A stretch of 47,996 nt of DNA from Prevotellaceae bacterium UBA1726 (GCA_002316005.1 DCIM01000023.1:1-47996), one strand, 5' to 3'. Positions 32,109 to 40,971 are shown, numbered from the stretch's first letter. A program made the numbers and translations. The notes: generated by a model from the sequence alone, not told the origin.

Positions 32109-33047
32109 TTGAATAAGGAACAAACATCATCATTGAGCATTTTCCAGCGACCTATATGGGTTGCTGCACTTGCTTTCACTGCAGCCTTTGTGTGGGGTTG
32201 GGCCTATCCGCTAATAAAACTCGGATTTCAGGAATTCCATATCACCACCGACATGACTGGCAGTAAGATGCTCTTTGCTGGTATTCGTTTCTGCATCTCT
32301 GGTATTATCATCCTCGCCGTAGCAAAATATCTACATAGGGACTTTACTATTAAACATCCCTCCCTATTGGGAGGGCTTGGGTGGGCTATCCTTTACGCCC
32401 TCCTCAACACCACCTTCCACTACGCGTTCTTTTACATAGGTCTTTCCTACAGCCAAGGAGCAAGAGCAGCCATCCTCAACTCAATGAGTGTCTTTACGGT
32501 AGTCATTCTGGCATGCATCTTCTTCAAGAGCGATAAGATGTCTTCGCGAAAGATTCTTGGTTGTGTCATCGGAATAATGGGTATTCTTGCACTTAATCTC
32601 GGTGGAGAAGACAGCGGTCGCTTCACTCTGTTAGGCGACGGAATGATTATACTCAATGCCCTCTGTTCGGCATTCGCCTCATTGATGACTCGTGGCTTAG
32701 GCAAGAGAGTTGATGTGTTTGTTGGTACTGGCTACAGCCTTGCCTTGGGCGGTGCGTTGCTCATCATTCCGGGATTATTGATGGGCGGTACTCTACCTTG
32801 CATCACTCCTCTGGGCATAGTATATCTGCTGCTTCTCATTGGAATCTCGACAATAGGATTCACACTCTACAACAAACTCCTCACCTGCAATCCAGTGGGC
32901 AAGGTGGCAATATACAACTCGCTCATACCTGCCATTGGTGCAATATCATCGTGTGTTTGCCTGAGCGAACCATTCTACTGGAAATATCTCATTGCCGGCG
33001 GCCTCGCCACTATTGGTATATATATAATAAATAAAGGTAAGAAATAA
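32109..33047 (+). CDS. EamA/DMT family transporter
   Basis: An inner-membrane carrier of the drug/metabolite transporter superfamily with ten predicted helices in two EamA repeats. The first begins FVWGWAYPLIKLGF near residue 30, the second FASLMTRGLGKR near 190. Substrate unknown. No ATG lies near the first helix: TTG at 32109 (giving MNKEQTSS) or a TTG eight codons later is the probable start, 11 nt after the FKBP stop. The next gene starts 24 nt downstream. Confidence 0.88.
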   Translation: MNKEQTSSLSIFQRPIWVAALAFTAAFVWGWAYPLIKLGFQEFHITTDMTGSKMLFAGIRFCISGIIILAVAKYLHRDFTIKHPSLLGGLGWAILYALLNTTFHYAFFYIGLSYSQGARAAILNSMSVFTVVILACIFFKSDKMSSRKILGCVIGIMGILALNLGGEDSGRFTLLGDGMIILNALCSAFASLMTRGLGKRVDVFVGTGYSLALGGALLIIPGLLMGGTLPCITPLGIVYLLLLIGISTIGFTLYNKLLTCNPVGKVAIYNSLIPAIGAISSCVCLSEPFYWKYLIAGGLATIGIYIINKGKK

Positions 33048-33071
33048 GAATTTTATAAATTATAAGAAAGA

Positions 33072-34577
33072 ATGAAAAAACTATTGTTTATCTTTGCTTC
33101 GCTGCTTCTTCTGAATAGTGTTGCAATGGCTCAGAATGAAGTCATCTACGACCCTGAGGGCGAAGATGTGACTTACACGCTCAACTGCATCGCACAGAGT
33201 AACTACTACTCTTACGGCACATACATTGGTGCTGCTCATGTTCGCTATGCTGCAGACGGTGTCACATGCTATGTGAAAGACATCACCCCTACCCTCAAAC
33301 TCGGTTCGTGGGTAAAGGGAACTATCGATGGCGACATCATCACAATCCCTGCCGACCAACTTGTCTATGCAGGTTACGACACAGCCGGTGAGTACTTCGA
33401 GTTGCATTTCCTCCCTGAGGATATCAATATGACAACCTACGAGCATGCAGACCTCACTGAGTTCAAACTCCAAATCGTTGGCGACCACCTTAAGTCTGTA
33501 TCAAGTTCACAGTTCGCTGTTGTCACAGAGAAAGGCAATGGTGCATACGAGTATGCCTACAACCACGACTACGGTCCATACGAGGGTGTGGAGACTATTG
33601 ACGAGATTATCACAGACCCACAGGGCGAGTTGACAAACTATGCAATGGCTTGCGACATCTACACAGCCACCATCAATAAGCGTTATGGTAGTATGCGAAC
33701 AAAGATGATTACCGACGAGAAAGGAATGGTATATTTCAACACACTCCTTCCTGGCTATGGCAAGGTGTGGGTTCGTGGTACAAAACTCGGCAACAAGATT
33801 TCCATTCCTTCATATCAGGCAATCGAATATCTTGCCGACACTGACGAGACTGTGTATTTTGCTACATATGAAAACAACAAATATGTGGACAATGCCTACG
33901 AACTCATTGAAAATGACGGCATACTTACTCCTGTAAACGAATATGCTTGGACTGCAGCAGTGCCAATCACAGAGGGAGTCATCAGCCTTCCTTTTGCCTA
34001 CAGTTGGGGCTATGAACTGACAAGGGTTGACGAAGATCCTGTATCAATTCCTGAGGGATTAGAAAAATTTGCCTACACCCTAACTGCTGTGACAAGTACA
34101 AGTTCAAACCGCACGGTTGATGCAGAGTTGGCACTTGATGGCAACAAGGTTTATATCTCTGGTCTTCTTCAGAACACTCCTTCTGTTGTTCTTGTCGGCG
34201 AACTCCAGGGTAATGAGATTCATATTCCTTCGCGCCAACTTCTTGCAGATGATACATACTACTATCGTTTCATGTGCGGTAATGCATCAGGTTCAACTTA
34301 CAACTTCAAGGATGAAATGGTACTCACTCTTGAAGACGGTTTCAACACTATCAAGGCACCATCAAACGATTTTTCAATCACATGCTATGAGGATGCCACA
34401 ACAGTTTTGAAGGCATGGAAGGAAATCAAACTCGTTGCCAAAGGCGCTACTCCTTCAGGTGTAAACTCTGTAAATGCAGAGCAGAAGGAATCTCAATTCT
34501 TCGACCTCCAAGGCCGCCGCATCTTCAACCCACAGAAGGGCATCTACATCAAGGACGGTAAGAAGGTTATGTATTAA
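33072..34577 (+). CDS. Secreted repeat protein with T9SS-type tail
   Basis: An exported protein of unknown function. The signal peptide is 1-20 (ending AMA-Q). Three related segments of about 130 residues follow, each starting with a DPxGExxxYxxxC-like phrase (near 27, 182 and 334) and containing a GTIDGDIITIP, GTKLGNKISIP or GELQGNEIHIP strand pair, so the body is an internal triplication. The C-terminus, FFDLQGRRIFNPQKGIYI followed by basic GKKVM, closely resembles Prevotella type IX secretion sorting tails. Surface exposure is therefore expected. Confidence 0.82.
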   Translation: MKKLLFIFASLLLLNSVAMAQNEVIYDPEGEDVTYTLNCIAQSNYYSYGTYIGAAHVRYAADGVTCYVKDITPTLKLGSWVKGTIDGDIITIPADQLVYAGYDTAGEYFELHFLPEDINMTTYEHADLTEFKLQIVGDHLKSVSSSQFAVVTEKGNGAYEYAYNHDYGPYEGVETIDEIITDPQGELTNYAMACDIYTATINKRYGSMRTKMITDEKGMVYFNTLLPGYGKVWVRGTKLGNKISIPSYQAIEYLADTDETVYFATYENNKYVDNAYELIENDGILTPVNEYAWTAAVPITEGVISLPFAYSWGYELTRVDEDPVSIPEGLEKFAYTLTAVTSTSSNRTVDAELALDGNKVYISGLLQNTPSVVLVGELQGNEIHIPSRQLLADDTYYYRFMCGNASGSTYNFKDEMVLTLEDGFNTIKAPSNDFSITCYEDATTVLKAWKEIKLVAKGATPSGVNSVNAEQKESQFFDLQGRRIFNPQKGIYIKDGKKVMY

Positions 34578-34644
34578 AGCCTTACTCCGATCTGCCTCTA
34601 ATAAGGAGGCGATTGGATAGCAAGGCATATACATTATATATAAT

Positions 34645-34678
34645 AATAAAAGGTAGAGGATTGCCCCTACCTTTTATT
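34645..34678. terminator. Bidirectional terminator, AATAAAAGGTAG type
   Basis: Arms AATAAAAGGTAG (34645-34656) and CTACCTTTTATT (34667-34678) sit between converging genes. A/T ends make it usable from both sides. The same stem recurs at 39306-39343, the next convergent junction. Confidence 0.8.
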
Positions 34679-34781
34679 TATCATTTCATTGTGCAACGAA
34701 GAAAACAATCCCCTTACACTCCCTTCCCTTTAGGGGGCTTTTGACTCGCTATCAAAATGCAGCTGGGGTGAGGCTTCCTCT

Positions 34782-35732
34782 TTACATCAGTCCCTGCTCT
34801 TTCAAGAATTCTACGCTCTTAGCAACTCCCTCAAGGCGTGTCAAGCCTTCGCATGGTTCGTCTTGTTCTACACAAATCCACTGTGCACCACAGTCAATGG
34901 AAGTCTTGAGTATTGCAGGAATGTCGAGTTGTCCCATACCCAATGGGCGATACTCAAACGAACCTGTCTCACACTTCATGCTGTTATCTGTTGAAATACC
35001 GATAAGCGCATATGGTGGTTGTGTGAGAGTTCCTTCCAGTTTGTAGTCCTTAGCATGCACGATTGGCATACGACCTTCGTACTTCTTGATATACTCCACT
35101 GGGTCCTGACCTCCATAAGATACCCATGTAACATCAATCTCGTTTTGGAGGTTCTCTGGTTTGTTTGACGCAAAAATCTCATCATAGCCCAACTTACCAT
35201 CACCCATATCAACAAACTCGAAGTCGTGGTTGTGATAAAGCAACTGGAAACCAGCCTCGCGCACCTTTGCGCCTACTTCGCCAAGGGTAGCAACAGTCTT
35301 GCGGAACTGCTCTGGATTAACGCCAGGACGACTTGCCTCGTCCATATAAGGGAAAACGATATACTGCACACCAAGAATGGTGTTTTCCTTGATAACCTTG
35401 TCGATATCATCTATCATCTGCTGATAAGGTACATGGTTTGAGAAAGGAATCAATCCGAGTTCTGTACACCAACGCTTAACCTGAACAATGTCATTGCCAT
35501 AATACTCGCCATAGAATTCCACACCGGCATAGCCCATCTCGCGAACAGCCTTTAGAGTACCATAGAAATCCTTCTCAAGATCAGTACGGACACTGTAGAG
35601 TTGCAATCCAACTGGCAATTTCTTTGAATACTCTGTTGAAGCATCCTTCTTTTCTTTTTTGCAGCAGCCACATGATGTCAATCCTATTGCAGCCACAGCA
35701 ACACAAAACAAAGCAGTAATAGTCTTTTTCAT
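34782..35732 (-). CDS. Xylose-isomerase-like TIM-barrel lipoprotein
   Basis: A sugar phosphate isomerase/epimerase-type TIM barrel (AP_endonuc_2 family) exported as a lipoprotein: the signal ends GLTSC (Cys21), followed by Cys-rich GCCKK. Barrel phrases are VGLQLYSVRTDLEKDF near 41-56, GYAGVEFYGEYYG near 68-80, YHNHDFEF near 165-172 and the metal-site VHAKDYK near 225. Such secreted members in Bacteroidota often act on modified sugars, but the reaction is unknown. It stands alone on the minus strand, converging with the T9SS-type gene. A weak -7-like TATATTG lies just upstream (about 35757-35763). Confidence 0.88.
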   Translation of the reverse strand: MKKTITALFCVAVAAIGLTSCGCCKKEKKDASTEYSKKLPVGLQLYSVRTDLEKDFYGTLKAVREMGYAGVEFYGEYYGNDIVQVKRWCTELGLIPFSNHVPYQQMIDDIDKVIKENTILGVQYIVFPYMDEASRPGVNPEQFRKTVATLGEVGAKVREAGFQLLYHNHDFEFVDMGDGKLGYDEIFASNKPENLQNEIDVTWVSYGGQDPVEYIKKYEGRMPIVHAKDYKLEGTLTQPPYALIGISTDNSMKCETGSFEYRPLGMGQLDIPAILKTSIDCGAQWICVEQDEPCEGLTRLEGVAKSVEFLKEQGLM

Positions 35733-35851
35733 TATTATTTAGTTTTTAGTTAATTGTGCAATATAAAAAATCTGAAATACATTAAATGGAAGGAATGACA
35801 TACAGATAATTAATTATGGCATTCCATATAAAAACACATCATAAGTACAGC

Positions 35852-35878
35852 AATCCATGCTCCTTAAAGCATGGGATT
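35852..35878 (-). terminator. Hairpin at the 3' end of the TPR-HTH gene
   Basis: AATCCATGCT and AGCATGGGATT pair with one bulged G around CCTTAA, overlapping the stop codon. There is no clean U-tract after it on the minus strand, so terminator function is uncertain. Confidence 0.45.
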
Positions 35879-37454
35879 ACTCCAATCTACTTCTAATTCT
35901 GCTTCGTGCAGTGCGAAGTGCACCCTTAGTCATACCAAGAATCTCACAAATATCGCTATCATTCATACCCATATCCTGCAAACACAAGAGGAATCGTTGA
36001 ATATGTGTCAAAGAAGCATAACTCTCACCAGAATTTGGAGTAAAATCTGGTCGGAGTCGCTTGTAATATTCAAGGAAGTAAATGAAATCTGCCTTTCTCC
36101 AAGATGCAGTATTGCCCTTTTCTTTAACATAGTTGTAGCACTGCTCTCCCTTATTCAACGCATCATTGTAGTCTGCATTAAGAATATCAAGTTCGCGCAT
36201 AAGCACCTTTGCCTGAACTGATTGTTCCTTACCTTCAGACTTGAGTTTGTCGATGAGTGCCATCTGTTCATGGCGTTTACGCTCATTCTCCTGTAGACGA
36301 GCCTCAATGTCGGCAATACGAAGATGACTTCTAATAAGCATAATAAAGGCTATGACGCAAACCAATACGATGAATGCAACAATAACAAGCACTTTTACCA
36401 GTTTTTTATTATATTTGCTCGACTGTTTTTCCTGATCGTATTTCTCCTGTACAACACGCGCTTCATAACTTTCCTTCTCAGAACCAACAAGCGAGTCATT
36501 AATTGCAATCACCTCACTTGCATACTTCAAAGCCTCTGTATAGCGTCCCTTCTTCTTGAGCCAATCACTATATTTCTTCAGGTTAATACTTCGGAAATAT
36601 GCGTTTTTACCATGCAGGGATTTTTGCCAATTTTCCTCTGCTTTCTCATCCTCACCTTGCGCAGCATACCAGTCAGCCAAAGCTCCATAAGTCTCAATAT
36701 CCTCTTTTTTCTCAAGAGAGAGCATGTAATATTTCTCCGCTTTCTCAAGATTGTTAATTGAAAGATATGCATTGGCAATATTACGGTAATAGGCATATTT
36801 TTCATTTTCGTTTTGATAATCTATGTATTTTTCGCTCTTAAGGCAATAGAAATCGCTACTATCCTTCTCACCTAATTTATTATATATTACATCAAGCATC
36901 TGATAGCCGAAACCAATCCAACGTTTAGCATCAAGTTTTTCGGCTTTATTTACTACATTCCAAGCATATCGTTTAGCGATATCATAGTTTTCGCTGGAAT
37001 AATTAAAATGACAGAGCAAAGCTGCTATTTGTAATGACATTGTCTTGTAGCCAATACTATTCGCAATTGACTCTGCCTGTTTCAAATTCTGAAGACCACC
37101 TATTATATCATTTAATGATTCTGCAGTTATACAACCACGGTAATAATAAGCTCTTGTAAGTTTTTCCTTGTCTCCATTTGCCTGAAAAGCTGTAATACAT
37201 CGACTGATTACGGAATCAGACTTAACAGGAATATACAACTGATATTCTGCAATAGTAATTAAGAGATTATAATATGCTTCTTCGTCTTTAGACAAATCAT
37301 TTGAATCAATTCGCAACAACTTTTTATACGCCTCATCATTGTTCTGAGCTACCAACAAAGAATCTATCTCAACCAAGTCATTCCCTGGTTGGGACAAATG
37401 GCAACTACCTAATAATAGTAGCAGTGGTAATAGAAGCAGTACAATTTTCTTCAT
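35877..37454 (-). CDS. TPR-transmembrane-HTH regulator
   Basis: A 525-residue membrane-spanning regulator. An N-terminal hydrophobic stretch ends with a lipobox (LLLGSC, Cys18). Residues about 20-340 are helical TPR repeats, clearest at KYAYYRNIANAYLSINNLEKAEKYY and ALADWYAAQGEDEKAEENW. A transmembrane helix follows (about 352-374), then a charged coiled coil (about 380-440). The C-terminal LTHIQRFLLCLQDMGMNDSDICEILGMTKGALRTARSRIR (about 482-521) is a helix-turn-helix of the LuxR/sigma-4 kind. The TPRs would be periplasmic and the HTH cytoplasmic, so it could carry a signal across the membrane. It is divergent from a small DUF3244 gene, its probable target. Confidence 0.82.
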   Translation of the reverse strand: MKKIVLLLLPLLLLLGSCHLSQPGNDLVEIDSLLVAQNNDEAYKKLLRIDSNDLSKDEEAYYNLLITIAEYQLYIPVKSDSVISRCITAFQANGDKEKLTRAYYYRGCITAESLNDIIGGLQNLKQAESIANSIGYKTMSLQIAALLCHFNYSSENYDIAKRYAWNVVNKAEKLDAKRWIGFGYQMLDVIYNKLGEKDSSDFYCLKSEKYIDYQNENEKYAYYRNIANAYLSINNLEKAEKYYMLSLEKKEDIETYGALADWYAAQGEDEKAEENWQKSLHGKNAYFRSINLKKYSDWLKKKGRYTEALKYASEVIAINDSLVGSEKESYEARVVQEKYDQEKQSSKYNKKLVKVLVIVAFIVLVCVIAFIMLIRSHLRIADIEARLQENERKRHEQMALIDKLKSEGKEQSVQAKVLMRELDILNADYNDALNKGEQCYNYVKEKGNTASWRKADFIYFLEYYKRLRPDFTPNSGESYASLTHIQRFLLCLQDMGMNDSDICEILGMTKGALRTARSRIRSRLE

Positions 37455-37472
37455 ATAGATTGTTTGTCACTG

Positions 37473-37504
37473 CAAATATACAAAAAAATAATGAAAAATG
37501 CAAC
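37473..37504 (-). promoter_or_regulatory. Promoter for the TPR-HTH gene
   Basis: On the minus strand TATATTTG (37480-37473) is a full -7 match; 20 nt upstream lies GTTG (37504-37501), a near match to TTTG. The start codon is about 18 nt downstream of the -7 box. Confidence 0.68.
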
Positions 37505-37532
37505 ATCACATTACTTTTTTATTTGAAAAGCG

Positions 37533-37615
37533 TTACAATTTATCATGTAAAAAATGCCCAAAATAGCACCTAATACACTGATTTCCATAAAGTTACACCA
37601 AAATTACAATTGTAA
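37533..37615. promoter_or_regulatory. Two TTACA/TGTAA inverted repeats between divergent promoters
   Basis: TTACA-N8-TGTAA lies at 37533-37550 and a perfect TTACAATTGTAA at 37604-37615, with another GTTACA near 37591. They lie between the -33 elements of the divergent TPR-HTH and DUF3244 genes, the place for operators of a dimeric regulator. Function inferred from position and symmetry only. Confidence 0.5.
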
Positions 37616-37631
37616 CACCTCTAAAAAAAAA

Positions 37632-37663
37632 TTTGGAGGTGAAAAAAAAATATTATATATTTG
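37632..37663 (+). promoter_or_regulatory. Promoter for the DUF3244 gene
   Basis: TTTG (37632-37635), a 20-nt spacer and TATATTTG (37656-37663) match the consensus; the start codon is at 37703. Confidence 0.85.
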
Positions 37664-37702
37664 CATCGACTAAAAAAATAACACCATAAATACTTCTATA
37701 AT

Positions 37703-38062
37703 ATGAAAAAGATTATCTTAACTTTTGCTTTAGGGCTTATTACAGTTTCAGGGTTTGCTCAAAAGAGAGACATTGTTTTGATTCCTCACATCATTATGGA
37801 GAATGGAACAATGATCAGCACAACTCTAGTTCAGAACACACAGCAGATTGTTCTCGACATTGAAGGCAATGACGCCAATGAGACAGTTCTCGTAACAGTA
37901 GAGAGAGAAGGTCAAGTTGTTGATGCTCAGATCTCTTACATGGAGAATGATCGTATCGTTGTAGACACTGATGTTGAACTTGACGGCAAGTGCTCAATCG
38001 TACTTCGCCAGCGTAACGAAGAGGTAGAGGTTGCTGAAACAACCGACACTACTGAAGAATAA
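37703..38062 (+). CDS. Small secreted DUF3244 protein
   Basis: A 119-residue exported protein with signal peptide 1-19 (ending GFA-Q) and one small beta-sandwich resembling DUF3244, a Bacteroidota family of unknown function. The strands IVLDIEGNDANETVLVTVEREGQVVDAQ and GKCSIVLRQRNEE are visible; the tail is acidic and Thr-rich. It is monocistronic, with its own promoter and terminator, and is divergent from the TPR-HTH regulator. A product whose level or accumulation in the periplasm is read by that regulator is a testable inference. Confidence 0.78.
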   Translation: MKKIILTFALGLITVSGFAQKRDIVLIPHIIMENGTMISTTLVQNTQQIVLDIEGNDANETVLVTVEREGQVVDAQISYMENDRIVVDTDVELDGKCSIVLRQRNEEVEVAETTDTTEE

Positions 38063-38334
38063 TAGATTTTTTCTATAGTTTTACAATTATAACAATCCCA
38101 TAACTCTCGTCTTTTGAAGATGATTTATGGAAAAATACAGGCTGTCTGAGAAGACGGCCTGTTATTTTTTTTATCAGCCATTACGTTATTTTTGTCTTTT
38201 CATTCTTCTCTCTCTTTTATCATAAGGTTTTTCAATTTCCACCAAAAAAAGTAGGAAATTGTCGAAATTGTAACCACATAACGACAAAAATAATATAGCA
38301 AAATCCATATTATTATGCATTTTACAGCACTTTG
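38063..38334. other. Gap: terminator of DUF3244 gene, then AT-rich DNA
   Basis: Holds a terminator hairpin (listed separately), then AT-rich sequence leading to the MscS promoter. A minus-strand 88-codon frame at 38186-38452 runs through promoter elements and is not credible. Confidence 0.6.
38138..38172 (+). terminator. Intrinsic terminator of the DUF3244 gene
   Basis: CAGGCTGTCT and AGACGGCCTG pair (one G-U) around a GAGA loop, followed by TTATTTTTTTT. Confidence 0.9.
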
Positions 38335-38366
38335 TTTGGCAATTCCATTCGTTTGCAGTACCTTTG
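38335..38366 (+). promoter_or_regulatory. Promoter for the MscS gene
   Basis: TTTG (38335-38338), a 20-nt spacer and TACCTTTG (38359-38366) match the consensus, 49 nt before the start codon. Confidence 0.82.
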
Positions 38367-38414
38367 CACTCGTTTTTGAGATACGAATAATAACTTATAA
38401 TAAAAATAAAGAAA

Positions 38415-39266
38415 ATGGATTCAAACATTGAAAACTTGCTCGGCCAGAACAATTTGTTCAGTCAGAGCGCCATTGACAAAATGGTGGAATACGGAATGAC
38501 ATTAGGTAAGAACATAATCCTGGCAGTCGTAATCTATATCGTCGGAAAGTATGTCATCAAGAAAGTCACTGAACTTTTCCGTAAACTCCTGAAGGCTCGT
38601 AATGTGGAGGCATCGCTTGCCACATTCCTCGATAATCTCGTAACAATTAGCCTCTATCTGGTTCTCGGTATAGCTATTATCGGAGTACTTGGTTTTGAGA
38701 CAAGTTCATTCGTAGCACTCTTCGCTTCAGCCGGTGTTGCTATCGGTTTGGCACTTAGTGGTACATTGCAGAACTTCGCAGGTGGTGTGATGATTCTCCT
38801 TTTCCGTCCTTTCCGTGTAGGCGATGTAATCGAGGCTCAGGGATTTGCTGGTTGTGTGAAGGAGATTCAGATTTTCAACACAGTACTCACTACTGTGGAC
38901 AACCAGACAATCATCATCCCTAACGGGGGTCTTTCGACTGGTAACATCAAGAATTTCTCAACTCAGCCTAACCGCCGTGTTGATATCAATGTAGAGGTGG
39001 CTTATGGTACAAAACCAGAGGAAGTACGCGAGATCTTGAGAAAGATTGTTGCAAAGGACGACAGAATAATGAAGGAAGAGGCTGTTGCTCCTGCTATGCC
39101 AATGGTTTCTATGGGTGCAAGTTCAATCGTCATCCAGTTGCGTGTGTGGACAGCATCAGCAAACTACTGGGGCGTGATGGGTGATACCACAGAGGCTATC
39201 TACAACGAACTCACTGCTGCAGGTATTGAGATTCCATTCCAGCAGATTGATGTTCATATGAGATAA
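38415..39266 (+). CDS. Small-conductance mechanosensitive channel (MscS family)
   Basis: A 283-residue inner-membrane channel that opens under membrane tension to release solutes. Three transmembrane helices occupy about 25-48, 70-92 and 97-125. The pore-lining helix shows the family's Gly/Ala pattern, with ASAGVAIGLALSGTLQNFAGGVMIL (about 111-135). The beta domain begins FRPFRVGDVIE, and TVDNQTIIIPNGGLSTGNIKNFS (about 160-182) is the family signature. The length matches E. coli MscS (286). It is monocistronic, between its own promoter and a bidirectional terminator. Confidence 0.95.
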   Translation: MDSNIENLLGQNNLFSQSAIDKMVEYGMTLGKNIILAVVIYIVGKYVIKKVTELFRKLLKARNVEASLATFLDNLVTISLYLVLGIAIIGVLGFETSSFVALFASAGVAIGLALSGTLQNFAGGVMILLFRPFRVGDVIEAQGFAGCVKEIQIFNTVLTTVDNQTIIIPNGGLSTGNIKNFSTQPNRRVDINVEVAYGTKPEEVREILRKIVAKDDRIMKEEAVAPAMPMVSMGASSIVIQLRVWTASANYWGVMGDTTEAIYNELTAAGIEIPFQQIDVHMR

Positions 39267-39305
39267 CTCTTCGTCCCTATTAATGGAAAAAAAGGATGTA
39301 ATGAC

Positions 39306-39343
39306 ATAATAAAAGGTAGAGTGAATTCTCTACCTTTTATTAT
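39306..39343. terminator. Bidirectional terminator between mscS-like gene and pdxT
   Basis: A 16-bp stem (39306-39321 with 39328-39343), including AATAAAAGGTAGAG and CTCTACCTTTTATT, around a TGAATT loop. It is T-rich on both sides. It shares its stem with the hairpin at 34645-34678. Confidence 0.88.
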
Positions 39344-39368
39344 TTATAAGGAATTGTTGTAATTAACA

Positions 39369-39932
39369 TCAAATCATATTGAGGAATAGTTCGTGAATGC
39401 GAGTATCGGAATTGAGTTCTGGATGAAAGGCTGTGACCAACTGATTGCCCTGTCGAGCAGCAACAATATGTCCATCGACAACCGATAACACTTCTACCCC
39501 ATCTCCCACTTCTTCAATATATGGCGCACGGATAAATGTCATCGGTACTCGGCCAATGCCTTGAAACTCGTCCTCCGTGAAGAAACTACCCAACTGGCGG
39601 CCGTAGGCATTTCGTTTTACACGAATATCCATTGTACAAAGATGTTCCGAGTCGAGCATTATCAATCCCGCACAAGTACCAAAGACGGGCATACCGCTGA
39701 GTATTGCCTGACGAATGGGGTGAAGCAACTCTTCATCACGCAAAATACGGAGTATTGCAGTACTCTCGCCTCCAGGAATGATTAAGGCTTTGCCTCCATG
39801 AGCATTTGCTTCTTGAAGGTAGTTATTCCAATGGCTCAAGTTTCGAATCAACACCGATTCTACGCCTAATGTCTGGAGCATCTGCTGATGTTCGGCAAAT
39901 GCTCCTTGCAATGCTAATATCGCTACTTTCAT
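39369..39932 (-). CDS. pdxT: Pyridoxal 5'-phosphate synthase glutaminase subunit PdxT
   Basis: Releases ammonia from glutamine and passes it to PdxS for de novo vitamin B6 synthesis. It is a class I glutamine amidotransferase: GGES (54-57), nucleophile Cys87 in FGTCAGL, and the His/Glu pair in FHPEL near 169-173. The start LALQGAFAEH is diagnostic. Length 187 is normal. It begins 3 nt after the pdxS stop, so the subunits are made from one message. Confidence 0.97.
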   Translation of the reverse strand: MKVAILALQGAFAEHQQMLQTLGVESVLIRNLSHWNNYLQEANAHGGKALIIPGGESTAILRILRDEELLHPIRQAILSGMPVFGTCAGLIMLDSEHLCTMDIRVKRNAYGRQLGSFFTEDEFQGIGRVPMTFIRAPYIEEVGDGVEVLSVVDGHIVAARQGNQLVTAFHPELNSDTRIHELFLNMI

Positions 39933-39935
39933 TTA

Positions 39936-40808
39936 TTACTTACCTCTCTCTGCCATGAGGAGTTGTATTTCATTCTCGTTGATACCAACCATTGCCTCAC
40001 CGAGATCTTCGCTCAGTTCAGCAAGAATCTTTGGATTGTCATAGTTGGTCACAGCCTTCACGATGGCCTGCGCACGCTTCTCCGGATCTCCACTCTTGAA
40101 GATACCACTACCCACAAACACGCCTTCTGCGCCAAGTTGCATCATAAGGGCAGCATCGGCAGGAGTAGCGACACCACCTGCAGCAAAGTTAACTACTGGT
40201 AACTTTCCATTCTCGTGAATATACTGCACAAGTTCGTAAGGTACACGAAGTTGCTTTGCAGCTTCGTAGAGTTCATCCTCGCTCATTGAAACCAGACGAC
40301 GGATTTCACTCTGCATCATTCGCATGTGGCGAACAGCCTGAACGACATCGCCTGTACCTGGTTCTCCCTTTGTACGAATCATGGTCGCTCCCTCATTAAT
40401 ACGGCGAAGTGCCTCTCCAAGGTCCTTTGCACCACAAACGAATGGCACCTTGAATTTACGCTTGTCAATATGGTAGATATCATCAGCTGGCGAGAGTACC
40501 TCACTCTCATCAATATAGTCGATTTCAATTGCCTCAAGAATCTGAGCCTCAGCGAAATGACCGATTCGGCATTTCGCCATTACCGGAATAGTTACTGCTT
40601 CCTGAATACCCTTGATCATCTTTGGGTCGCTCATTCTTGACACACCACCTGCTGCACGAATATCAGCAGGAATTCTTTCCAAAGCCATAACAGCACAAGC
40701 ACCTGCAGCCTCTGCAATTCGAGCTTGTTCTGGTGTTGTAACATCCATAATAACACCGCCCTTGAGCATCTGAGCCAATTGGCGATTAAGAATCACTCTT
40801 TCTTCCAT
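39936..40808 (-). CDS. pdxS: Pyridoxal 5'-phosphate synthase lyase subunit PdxS
   Basis: Combines ribose 5-phosphate, glyceraldehyde 3-phosphate and ammonia into PLP in the PdxS12-PdxT12 complex. It is a (beta/alpha)8 barrel of 290 residues. Key lysines are Lys79 in VMAKCRIGH and Lys147 in MIRTKGEPGTG, which correspond to Lys81 and Lys149 of B. subtilis. The MKGGVIMDV-type opening (LKGGVIMDV) is present. It is transcribed with pdxT and lies 163 nt downstream of a ThiD-AraC regulator gene on the same strand. Confidence 0.98.
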   Translation of the reverse strand: MEERVILNRQLAQMLKGGVIMDVTTPEQARIAEAAGACAVMALERIPADIRAAGGVSRMSDPKMIKGIQEAVTIPVMAKCRIGHFAEAQILEAIEIDYIDESEVLSPADDIYHIDKRKFKVPFVCGAKDLGEALRRINEGATMIRTKGEPGTGDVVQAVRHMRMMQSEIRRLVSMSEDELYEAAKQLRVPYELVQYIHENGKLPVVNFAAGGVATPADAALMMQLGAEGVFVGSGIFKSGDPEKRAQAIVKAVTNYDNPKILAELSEDLGEAMVGINENEIQLLMAERGK

Positions 40809-40844
40809 TTTTACCTTTAAACATTAATAATTAAGATTTGCTGG

Positions 40845-40852
40845 CAAAGGTA
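40845..40852 (-). promoter_or_regulatory. -7 element for pdxS-pdxT
   Basis: On the minus strand TACCTTTG (40852-40845) matches the -7 consensus, 37 nt before the start codon. I found no good TTTG at 19-21 nt upstream, which would fit a promoter that needs an activator. Confidence 0.65.
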
Positions 40853-40946
40853 ATAAAAATGGCAAAATGGGCATAGTAAATGTTCCGAAATGGACAAATA
40901 TCTCAAACTTTAGGGCTTGACAAGGGGGAAAGAATAAAAATACACT

Positions 40947-40960
40947 TCAAAGCGCTTTGA
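40947..40960. promoter_or_regulatory. 14-bp palindrome upstream of pdxS, possible operator
   Basis: TCAAAGCGCTTTGA is a perfect palindrome between the stop of the ThiD-AraC gene and pdxS, about 95 nt upstream of the pdxS -7 box. It could be an operator; nothing else supports this. Confidence 0.4.
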
Positions 40961-40971
40961 CGCAAAAACTA

